Under the pieces are notes generated by a model. That model ran no database searches. It had not been told where the DNA came from and saw only the letters and a list, made by a program, of their open reading frames with translations. From Nonomuraea cypriaca (GTDB lineage: Bacteria; Actinomycetota; Actinomycetes; Streptosporangiales; Streptosporangiaceae), in NCBI RefSeq assembly GCF_015645445.1, contig NZ_JADOGI010000040.1, forward strand, positions 1-61,785: 61,785 bases of DNA. Direction: 5' to 3'. This document shows, piece after piece, positions 24,895 to 32,244 of the stretch. Positions within the stretch are counted from its first letter, which is position 1. Each line of letters begins with the position of its first letter. The translations under genes were made by a program, and so were the position numbers.

Positions 24895-26177
24895 TCCAGT
24901 TCGGCCCAGCGGGTGTGGTGCTGGAAGCGCAGGGTGTTCTGGCCGGCGGCCAGGGTGATCTGGGCCGGTACCTGCGTCCAGTTGTCCCAGCCGCGGTCAG
25001 GGTAGTCGAGCACGAACTGCGCCGAGCCGTTCACCGTCACCCGGTGCTGGGCGGCGCCGTAGCCGGCGGCGTAGGAGACGTACGCCGTGTAGGCGCCGGC
25101 GACCGGCGCGAACACCGTGACGTCGACCCAGCTGTCGGCGTAGTCGACCTTGGCGACGACGGCGCCCTGGGACGCGCCCGCCGCGCCGGTGCGGACCACG
25201 GCGTGGTTGAGCGAGCCACGCTCGGCCTCGTAACGGACCCGGCTGCCGCGGACCACCGGGTAGTCGTTGGACCAGCCCAGCTCCGCGGTGTACATCCAGC
25301 GCGCGCCGTCCACCCAGCCGTGGAAGTAGGCGCGGTTGCCGAGCACGTCGGTCCCGCCCGGCCCCTGCACGGCCCCGTCGAAGGTGCCCGTCGTCATCAG
25401 CGGCCGGTACGCCTTGGTGTACGGCCCGGTGAGCGAGCGGGACACGGCGTAACCGGTGAAGTAGCTGTTGCCCGTGTAGGAGCCGCCCGAATAGAACAGG
25501 ACGTACTGGGACGGCCGTTTGATCAGCACGGGAGCCTCGATCACCCCGGCCTCCTCAGGCCGGTCGTTGCGGATGAGCTCGGTCCGGCCGCCGATGAAGG
25601 TGACGCCGTCCGCGGCGACCTGCTGCAGCCACAGGATCGTGGGCCGGCCGACGGCGTTGCCGTCGTTCTTGTAGACAAGGTATCTCCTGCCGTCGGTGTC
25701 GACGAAGCTCGACGGGTCGATGTCGCCGCCCTCGCTCGCGTCGCAGACGAGCGGCCCCGTGCCCACGGGCTGGAAGGGGCCGAGGGGGTCGGCCGAGGTC
25801 GCGGCGCCGATGCACATCCGTCCGGTCGCGGTGCTCGGGCCGGTGAAGTACATCAGGTAGCGGCCGTCGGCGCGGCGCGAGACGTCGGGCGCCCAGAAGC
25901 CGCCGTTGCCCGCCCAGGACGGCTTGCCTGGGAGCGCGTCCCCGCGCACGGTCCACGGACCGGTCGCGGAGGGCGCGCTGGCGACCTGGATGCGCCCGGC
26001 CCGGCTGCTCGTGGAATAGGCGTAGAACGTGGAGCCGGCCTGGATGACGTCCGGGTCGGGGAAGTCGGCGCGGATGACGGCCGGCGGGGCCACGGCGGCC
26101 CCCGCCGCGCCCGCCGACGCCGGCAGCCAGACCGCGGCGGTGGTCAGCACCAGGGTGAGACGGCCCAGCAGCCGCAT
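24876..26177 (-). CDS. Secreted GH43 glycoside hydrolase with C-terminal carbohydrate-binding domain
   Basis: A 433-residue protein with a Sec signal peptide. GH43 five-bladed propeller motifs: RADFPDPDVIQAG (catalytic base Asp), GFWAPDVSRR, DIDPSSFVDTDG (pKa-modulating Asp) and AGVIEAPVL (catalytic acid Glu). After ~residue 315 a jelly-roll CBM6/CBM35-like domain begins with VRYEAERGSL and ends AELDYIEIA. The enzyme probably releases arabinose or xylose from plant polysaccharide outside the cell. A DasR-type operator lies just upstream (26204-26219), suggesting GntR control. Confidence 0.87.
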   Translation of the reverse strand: MRLLGRLTLVLTTAAVWLPASAGAAGAAVAPPAVIRADFPDPDVIQAGSTFYAYSTSSRAGRIQVASAPSATGPWTVRGDALPGKPSWAGNGGFWAPDVSRRADGRYLMYFTGPSTATGRMCIGAATSADPLGPFQPVGTGPLVCDASEGGDIDPSSFVDTDGRRYLVYKNDGNAVGRPTILWLQQVAADGVTFIGGRTELIRNDRPEEAGVIEAPVLIKRPSQYVLFYSGGSYTGNSYFTGYAVSRSLTGPYTKAYRPLMTTGTFDGAVQGPGGTDVLGNRAYFHGWVDGARWMYTAELGWSNDYPVVRGSRVRYEAERGSLNHAVVRTGAAGASQGAVVAKVDYADSWVDVTVFAPVAGAYTAYVSYAAGYGAAQHRVTVNGSAQFVLDYPDRGWDNWTQVPAQITLAAGQNTLRFQHHTRWAELDYIEIA

Positions 26178-26203
26178 GGAGACCTCCCGATCATCTGTAC
26201 TCC

Positions 26204-26219
26204 ATGGGTATAGACCAAT
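26204..26219 (-). promoter_or_regulatory. DasR-like (GntR/HutC) operator upstream of GH43
   Basis: The minus strand reads ATTGGTCTATACCCAT, close to the published Streptomyces dre consensus (ACTGGTCTAGACCACT); 10 of the 12 core bases TGGTCTAGACCA agree. It is centred about 34 bp before the GH43 start codon, a position suitable for repression. Confidence 0.6.
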
Positions 26220-26266
26220 CCCGCGCGGCGGGAAAGGGGTTTCCTTCCGAATTGTCAGAACAGCTG

Positions 26267-27451
26267 TCAGCCGATGGGCATGTCACGCCGCCTCAGACCG
26301 GCCAGCCCGACCGCGATGAGGGCCGCCGAGCCGACCGTCATGACGATCGGCGACAGGGCCGCCATCTGCCCGAACCCGGCGCAGACCACCCCCAGCACGG
26401 TCATCATCGGATTGAGGAACTGGTCGACCAGCGTGCCGGGACCGCCGATCCGGGCGAGCGCCTCCCGCGCCGCGGGACCGCTGTCGTCCATCAGCGCGCC
26501 GAGGCTCTGGGACATGCCGCCGACCGCGATCCCGATCAGGGCCAGGCCCGCCGTCCTGGCGGCGAGCGGCCCACGGTGCAGCCGCCAGGCCAGCGCCAGC
26601 GGGCTGCGCAGGCCGGGTGCGGCGCCGGCCGGGCCTAGGCGGGCCTGGAACATGCCGTTGCCGAGATCCCGCCGCGCCGACAACGCCACCGCCAGCCAAG
26701 TGAGCAGGGCGACCGCGACGAGCGCGAGGACCCACCACCGTTCGCCGCCGTACGGCCGCAGCCTCTCGGCCCAGCCGAGCGGGGTCAGCCACGACACCCA
26801 CGCCGGCCCGTCGCCGGACTGCACCGCGACGTCGCCGACTCCGCGTAGCACGATCGCCAGGCCGAGCACGGAGATCCCGATCGCGCGTGCGCCGCCCGCA
26901 CCGGTCGTGAACTGCGCGGCCACGGCCCCGATCGCGGCGAACACGCAGCCGGCGGTCGCCAGCCCGAAGCCGTGCGCCAGCGAGCCGGCGACGGGCAGGC
27001 CCTGACCGATCAGCCCCAGAGCCGACATCATGCCCAGGACGAGACTGGCCGTGCAGGTGACGATCAGGGCGGCGGCCAGCTCCGCGTGCCGCGACACCGT
27101 GGTGGCGCCGATCAGCTCACGCCGCCCGGCCTCCTCCTCCGTGCGCGTGTGCCGGATGACCGTCAACAGGGCGAAGAGCGCCACCGTCCAGATGACCGCT
27201 CCCGACCGCCACGCGACCAGCTCGCCCAGGCTCGGCCCGTTCAGCGCGCCGTAGGCGACGGTGAAGGCCCTGGTGTGGACGCTGGTCTCGTAGTAGGCCT
27301 GGCGGGCCGCCTCCGTGGGGTAGGCGCCGGTGAAGGCGGCGACGAACGCCAGCGGGACCATGGAGCCGAAGAGCATCCAGACCGGCAACAGCCCGCGATC
27401 GCGCCGCAGCACCAGGCGGATCAGCCTTCCGGTGCCCGTGAACGCGTTCAT
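26267..27451 (-). CDS. ABC-2-type transporter permease, shortened
   Basis: A 394-residue membrane protein from ATG 27451 (MNAFTGTGRLIRLVLRRDR) with roughly nine hydrophobic segments, overlapping the upstream ATPase fragment as ATGA (27448-27451). The first 300 residues match the pattern of exporter permeases paired with DrrA-type ATPases (YPTEAARQAYYET, WRSGAVIWTVALFALLTVIRHTR in two pieces: WRSGAVIWTVALFA and LLTVIRHTR). Relatives are usually ~530 residues. Here the chain passes from LNPMMTVLGVVCAG straight to LAGLRRRDMPIG, so a middle segment of the second half appears deleted in frame. Its ATPase partner is truncated, so activity is doubtful. Confidence 0.65.
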   Translation of the reverse strand: MNAFTGTGRLIRLVLRRDRGLLPVWMLFGSMVPLAFVAAFTGAYPTEAARQAYYETSVHTRAFTVAYGALNGPSLGELVAWRSGAVIWTVALFALLTVIRHTRTEEEAGRRELIGATTVSRHAELAAALIVTCTASLVLGMMSALGLIGQGLPVAGSLAHGFGLATAGCVFAAIGAVAAQFTTGAGGARAIGISVLGLAIVLRGVGDVAVQSGDGPAWVSWLTPLGWAERLRPYGGERWWVLALVAVALLTWLAVALSARRDLGNGMFQARLGPAGAAPGLRSPLALAWRLHRGPLAARTAGLALIGIAVGGMSQSLGALMDDSGPAAREALARIGGPGTLVDQFLNPMMTVLGVVCAGFGQMAALSPIVMTVGSAALIAVGLAGLRRRDMPIG

Positions 27452-27705
27452 CGTGCCACCTTCGCCTGCTCGCTTCCGGCGCCGGTGCTCGCGGTGCTGC
27501 CGGCGCTCTCGGTGCTCGCGGCCGAGCGGTCGTAGTGGCGCAGGAACAGCTCCTCCAGCGTCGGCGGCCGGCTGACCAGGCTGCGCACGCCCGCCTCGGT
27601 GAGGCGGCGCAGCGCCGCGTCCAGCGCGGCGGCCTCGACGCTGAACCGCACCCGGCCGCCGTCGGCGCGCAGAGCGTGCACGCCGGGCAGCGGCCGCCGA
27701 GTGGC
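27448..27705 (-). pseudogene. 3' fragment of a DrrA-type ABC transporter ATPase
   Basis: Only the C-terminal ~85 codons remain: RPLPGVHALRADGGRVRFSV, then LRRLTEAGVRSLVSRPPTLE and ELFLRHYDR. These are the usual post-ABC region of drug-exporter ATPases. Walker A, signature and Walker B are all absent. Homology stops at ~27705, the same point where an oppositely oriented APH fragment begins. Confidence 0.75.
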
Positions 27706-28040
27706 ACGGAACACCCGTGTGGTTCCACGGTGACATCGCCGAGGGCAACCTGCTGGTCGCGGACGGCGAACTCGTGGCCGTCATCGACTTCGGCACCTCG
27801 GGCGCCGGCGATCCTGCCTGCGATCTGGTGATCGCGTGGGGGATGTTCTCTGGCGAAAGCCGGGAGGCGTTCCGGCGCACGATCGGCGAGGACGCCGGCA
27901 TGTGGGCGCGGGCCCGGGGCTGGGCGCTGTGGAAGGCCCTGCTGGTCCTGTCCCAGTGCGTCGACGGCGATCAGGAACAGGCCGCCGCCAACCGGCGCGT
28001 GATCGACGAGGTCCTCGCGGACCACGACCGTCACGCCTGA
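27702..28040 (+). pseudogene. 3' fragment of an APH-family phosphotransferase
   Basis: From TGG 27702 the frame reads WHGTPVWFHGDIAEGNLL, AVIDFGTSGAGDPACDLVIA and a normal C-terminal helical region, ending at 28040. This is the catalytic loop and C-lobe of an APH-type kinase. The N-lobe (about 190 residues) is missing. The cut coincides with the truncated 5' end of the ABC ATPase on the other strand. Confidence 0.75.
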
Positions 28041-28124
28041 GCCGTCCCTCGGCACGCCCGATCCGGCGGACCCGCGGTCGCCGAGGTCGCACCCGGCGCC
28101 GGCAGAACGAATGCGCCGTTCCGC

Positions 28125-28745
28125 TCAGATGCTGCGGTAGGTGCTGACGGCGGCCCGGCGTTCGGCCAGCGTCGGCGCGAGCGTGGCATCGAGGGCGAGC
28201 GGATCGCGCGCGTTGAGCTCCTCCATCTCGCGGCGTTCCGGCAGCTGGGTGTTGATGTCGATGCGACGGGCCTCAAGGCCGGCCATGATCTCGGCGACCA
28301 CGTCGCCGACGGGACGCAGGCCGTAGCCCAGGTCCGCTCCGGCGTGGGTCGTCGCCATCATGGGCGTGTCGACCGGCCCGGGGTAGACGGTGGCGACGTG
28401 GACGCCGCTGCCGATCAGCTCCCGGCGCATCGCCTCGTCGAACCGGGTCAGGCCGGCCTTGGTCGCCCCGTACACGGCGTAGAAGGGCATGCCGACCAGG
28501 CCGCTGGCCGAGGCGATGCCGACCAGGGCGGCGTTCGCGTGCTGGGCGCCCGCGGCGCGCAGATGCGGCAGTGCGGCCCTGGTCGCGAGCGCGGGGGCGA
28601 GCAGGTTGAGCCGGATCATGGCTTCGATGTCGGCGACGTCGATCTCTTCGAGTGGCGCCGCGCGTACGTTGCCCGCGTTGTTGACGAGGACGTCGAGACC
28701 GCCGAGGACGGCGACGGCCTGCGTCACGACGCGTTCAGGTTCCCC
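28125..28745 (-). pseudogene. Short-chain dehydrogenase/reductase lacking its N-terminal cofactor site
   Basis: The frame reads GGLDVLVNNAGN (NNAG motif), VGIASASGLVGMPFYAVYGATKAG in two parts (IASASGLVGMPF; YAVYGATKAG, the YxxxK motif) and VYPGPVDTPM. It is an otherwise normal classical SDR. The first ~60 residues, with the TGxxxGxG cofactor motif, are gone. Sequence homology ends near 28745, beside the truncated TetR gene. The protein would not bind NAD(P) normally. Confidence 0.75.
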
Positions 28746-28749
28746 GTCC

Positions 28750-29229
28750 GCGGCCTCAGGCGTCCAGCGCGGTTCGCTCTACAACGCCTACCGCGACAAG
28801 GAGTCCTTGTTCCTCCGCGCCTATGAGAGCTACGCCGCGGACATGCGCGCCGAAGCGGCCCAGGCGCTGGCCCACCCTGACGCCGCTCGCGCCCTCCGCG
28901 ACTACTTCGACCACGCGATCAGGTCGATGACCACGGGAGTTCCCACCCGTGGCTGCCTGACGACGAAGACGGCCATCGACACCAAGGCCGGGGGAGAGGC
29001 GATCCGCGCCGCCCTGCGAAGGCTGATCGACGATCTGGAGCGGCTCCTGAGGGAGCGCCTTTCCACCGGCGAGGCGCGGGCACGCCTGGCCATCCCCCCG
29101 GCGGAGGCGGCCCGCGTCCTGATCACCATGACCCGCGGCATCGTCGTCATGGAACGCGTCTACCAGGACCCCGGCCGTCTCCGGGCCACGGCTTCGTCCT
29201 TGATCGACGCCCTGCTTCCCCCGGCCTAG
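28750..29229 (+). pseudogene. TetR-family regulator lacking the first part of its HTH
   Basis: The frame begins inside the helix-turn-helix at GVQRGSLYNAYRDKESLF and runs through a complete ligand-binding domain (FDHAIRSMTTGVPTRGCLTT) to the stop at 29229. The N-terminal ~35-40 residues, including the first HTH helices, are absent. It was probably the divergent regulator of the adjacent SDR. No plausible start codon with a ribosome site precedes the remaining part. Confidence 0.75.
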
Positions 29230-29300
29230 GTCGAAGCTCCACGACCGTGCCGGGCCGGCGGCCGGGGACGTCCGGTCGCAGGCGGAGGCTGCGTGCCGTC

Positions 29301-29693
29301 ATGCTTTCCGCGGCGCTGAATTTCCTCTTCTCGGTGCCGTGGTCCCATGGGCCGATCATCATGGGATCCATGTTCGTTATCGGCATCGTGATGGGCCCGG
29401 GAAACGACCGTTACGAGGTCACGGCGATGGAGTTCACCTCGCACCAGGTGCGTCTGGTGACCAGGGCCGGCGTTCGTACGTTGGAGGTGGCGGACGTGAT
29501 CCGAGTGACGGTGACGCACTCCGGCCTCACCGATGAAGGCTACAAACGGACATCGCTGGAGGTGACTTGGTGCGATGGGAAGGAGAGCATCGACAGCGTC
29601 CACGACGTCACGCTCGCCCCATCGCTCAGCCGGCTCCTCCCGCCGGGCGTCGAGGTCCGGGACGCGTGGGAGAGCCCGGAGAGCTCACCGTGA
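29301..29693 (+). CDS. Small hypothetical membrane-anchored protein
   Basis: A 130-residue reading from ATG 29301 (MLSAALNFLFSVPWSHGPII), with ATG 29361 as an alternative. One hydrophobic stretch (~residues 2-35) precedes a soluble beta-rich domain (YEVTAMEFTSHQVRLVTRAG, RTLEVADVIRVTVTHSG) ending at LPPGVEVRDAWESPESSP. It resembles a small PH-like or SH3-like domain protein, but the family is not recognised. Confidence 0.5.
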   Translation: MLSAALNFLFSVPWSHGPIIMGSMFVIGIVMGPGNDRYEVTAMEFTSHQVRLVTRAGVRTLEVADVIRVTVTHSGLTDEGYKRTSLEVTWCDGKESIDSVHDVTLAPSLSRLLPPGVEVRDAWESPESSP

Positions 29694-29904
29694 AGAACGC
29701 CCGGCCGGCGACGTCACGGTGAGCGCACCGCCGCTCGTCGCCAGGCCAAGGCTCGGCTGAAGATCGCGGGCTTGGCCGATGCGTGTTGCGGTATGGCCAG
29801 ATTTGTTCTTGATCGCCCCTATTGCCGTTCATGCTGCGTTCAATGCCGACTTAGACACTCGTCGGTTGGCACTCCCGATCCCGTGCAGCATGAAAGGCAT
29901 CACT

Positions 29905-31398
29905 GTGAAGAACAAGAAGGCCGAGGAGGCCGAGCTCTCCGGGCTTTCACGGCGCAGGCTGGTCAAGTACGCCGGTGTCGGCGCGACGCTGGCCGCCGCC
30001 GCCCCTCTGGTGGGCGGCACCCCGGCGCAGGCGGACGACGAGCGCAGGTTTGGCAACGGCGGCAACAACGGGCGCATGTGGCGTGCCGGTGACCACCACA
30101 TCCATTCGGAGTACAGCGGTGAGTTCGACACCAAGACCAACCCGCCGACCTTCCACAAGGGCGCGGACGCGGTCTACCCGATCGTCACCAACGCGATCAT
30201 GGCGAAGTACTTCGGTCTGACCTGGGCGATGTGCACCGACCATGGCGGCCCGACGCACTCCAAGGTGAACCTGGAGCTGGCCTATCCCGACCTGCTGCGC
30301 TCGCGCGTGCTGGTGCCGGAGGTCCTGCAGTTCTGGGGGATGGAGTTCGACGCGCCCGCGCTCGACCACCACACCCTGATGATCCCGCACCACGACGGGG
30401 AGGCGCAGCAGCTGTTCGAGTTGGAGAGCCGTTTCGCCAAGAACGACCCCTTCCCCGCCGACCCGGGCCGCGACACCGAGGCCAAGATGGTGGAGTTCCT
30501 CAAGGCCGCCCGCGACATGCGGCAGAAGCCGCTGGTGATCGCGCACCACGCGGCCCGGTCGGCGACCGGCCTGGGCGTGTGGGGCCAGGACACCCCCAAG
30601 GAGTTCCGCAACGGCAACAACACCGCGCCCGACATCTACGTCGGTTTCGAGGGCGCCCCTGGCCACCAGGCCGGTCCGCTGAACGGCGGCGCCCGCGGCG
30701 GGTACGGCAACCACCCGACCTACGGCGGCTTCGACCAGATGACCGCGCGGGTCGGCGGCCTGTGGGACTCGCTGCTCGGCGAGGGCCGGCACTGGTGGAT
30801 CACCGCCACCTCCGACTCGCACGTGCACTGGACGCGCGGCGGCTCGGACTTCTGGCCGGGCGAGTACAGCAAGACCTACGTGGCGGCGCGGCAGGACTAC
30901 GGCGATGTCATGGACGCCCTGCGCAACGGCCGGATCTTCGTCACCACCGGTGACCTGGTCACCGCACTCGACGTCACCGCGAGCAACCGGGGCCGCCAGG
31001 CCACGGTGAGCGAGACGCTCGTCGTCGAGCGCCGCGACCGCACGGACGTCGAGGTCGAGATCCGGTTCAGGCCGCTCGACGGGAAGAACGCCAACGGCGA
31101 CCGTCCCGAGGTGCGGCGGGTCGACTTGATCGTCGGTCAGGTCACCGGCGTGAGCTCGGACCTCGACGCCGACACCAACCCCACCACCAAGGTCGTGGCC
31201 CGGTTCGGCCCGAACGACTGGCGCAGGCAGGGCAAGGACTGCGTCATCAGGTACACCCTGCGCGACGTGGGCCAGGACAGCTACCTGCGGGTGCGCGGCA
31301 CCGGCACCGACGAGATGGAGCCGCAGGCCGACGGCCTGGAGAGCCCGTGGGAAGACCTGTGGTTCTACTCCAACCCCATCTTCGTCCGCGTCCGCTAG
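29905..31398 (+). CDS. Tat-exported PHP-domain (CehA/McbA-like) metal-dependent hydrolase
   Basis: The start is set at GTG 29905 (MKNKKAEEAELSGL), because GAAAGG lies 7 nt upstream; ATG 29890 would add five residues. The 497-residue protein has a Tat signal (SRRRLVKYAGVGATLAAAAP). The PHP-fold metal ligands follow: GDHHIHSEYSG (HxH), CTDHGGPTHS, ALDHHTLMIPH, IAHHAARSATG and TATSDSHVHW. A large C-terminal beta domain follows. It should work outside the membrane as a phosphoesterase or amidohydrolase-like enzyme. It is monocistronic, with a strong terminator. Confidence 0.8.
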   Translation: MKNKKAEEAELSGLSRRRLVKYAGVGATLAAAAPLVGGTPAQADDERRFGNGGNNGRMWRAGDHHIHSEYSGEFDTKTNPPTFHKGADAVYPIVTNAIMAKYFGLTWAMCTDHGGPTHSKVNLELAYPDLLRSRVLVPEVLQFWGMEFDAPALDHHTLMIPHHDGEAQQLFELESRFAKNDPFPADPGRDTEAKMVEFLKAARDMRQKPLVIAHHAARSATGLGVWGQDTPKEFRNGNNTAPDIYVGFEGAPGHQAGPLNGGARGGYGNHPTYGGFDQMTARVGGLWDSLLGEGRHWWITATSDSHVHWTRGGSDFWPGEYSKTYVAARQDYGDVMDALRNGRIFVTTGDLVTALDVTASNRGRQATVSETLVVERRDRTDVEVEIRFRPLDGKNANGDRPEVRRVDLIVGQVTGVSSDLDADTNPTTKVVARFGPNDWRRQGKDCVIRYTLRDVGQDSYLRVRGTGTDEMEPQADGLESPWEDLWFYSNPIFVRVR

Positions 31399-31439
31399 AC
31401 GACCCCCGGCCTCGTCCATGAGGCCGCAGCCGTGAGAAC

Positions 31440-31468
31440 GGGCTGGTGACCGGCGCGGTCACCAGCCC
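31440..31468 (+). terminator. Hairpin terminator after the PHP-domain gene
   Basis: GGGCTGGTGACC pairs with GGTCACCAGCCC (12-bp stem, GGCGC loop), 42 bp after the stop. A smaller hairpin GGCCTC/GAGGCC lies just before it (31408-31425). Confidence 0.8.
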
Positions 31469-31544
31469 ACTTCGTTCCTCCCTGACCCGGACCGGCGCGG
31501 GCACCGTCATGCCTTCTCCCGCCGCTGTGTCACATGATGCTCAC

Positions 31545-31760
31545 GTGACGAACTCTGTCCCGTATCCCATTGAGTCGGTCGACAACGCGTTACGCCTGAT
31601 CCACCTGTTGCGGGCCCGTGGCGAAGTCGGGGTTACCGCGGCGGCCAAGGCCCTCGGCGTGGCCCCGTCCACGGCCCATCGGCTGCTCGCCATGCTGGTC
31701 TTCCGGGGACGCCGAGCAGAACGCCCGCCGGGTCTACGTCCCCGTCCAGCCAGGCCCGGA
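31545..31760 (+). pseudogene. IclR-family regulator, 5' fragment with frameshift
   Basis: From GTG 31545 the frame reads MTNSVPYPIESVDNALRLIH and TAAAKALGVAPSTAHRLLAM, the normal winged HTH start of an IclR regulator. Within MLVFRG the frame shifts by one, and the homology continues as DAEQNARRVYVP before ending. The ligand-binding domain (~180 residues) is missing. Confidence 0.65.
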
Positions 31761-31798
31761 TGTGCTGGTGGAGCGGCCTGAGCCGGATACGGCGCGTC

Positions 31799-31990
31799 TT
31801 CGAACTCAGCCGTCTCCTGACCTTCCACACCATCGCGGCAGGCGTCTGGACGATCCTTTTCGTGGCCTGGCCGTATCAGCTGACCCGCCTGGACGACGGC
31901 GCTCCGTACCTCTTCGGCTGGTTCTTCGGTGGCTTCATCGTCATGCTGGCCTACGTCAATGTCGTCTTTCGCCGCCTCCGCCGAGAAGGC
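31799..31990 (+). pseudogene. Fragment of a small membrane protein
   Basis: A short open stretch reads LSRLLTFHTIAAGVWTILFV, WPYQLTR and GWFFGGFIVMLAYVNVVF, i.e. two hydrophobic helices without a proper start. In another frame SAEKAGYSYLPTTMTAPARG follows. It appears to be debris of one or two genes in the 850-bp stretch between the PHP gene and the PEP-utilizing enzyme. No family is assigned. Confidence 0.35.
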
Positions 31991-32244
31991 CGGCTACAGC
32001 TACCTCCCCACCACCATGACGGCCCCAGCCCGGGGTGTCACGGAGCCGAAAGGTGACCGTATGAGCAAGACCGACAAGGGGTGGTCCTCCACACCGACCA
32101 CCTCATCTTCTTGCGATTATCTCGGTACGAGCTAAAGTCCGTGTATTGACCGAGGACACGCCTTTGGGTGCGTGCTGGTGGAGAGCCGGGAAGTCTGGTC
32201 GGCCCGTGACGTTCGCCGTCGCGGAGAAGGAGGACGACTTCCCG

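Noticed and set aside
32000..32244. Rifamycin-associated element upstream of the Rph-like gene
   Set aside because: The 19-bp inverted repeat described for rifamycin-responsive genes was searched by eye and not found.
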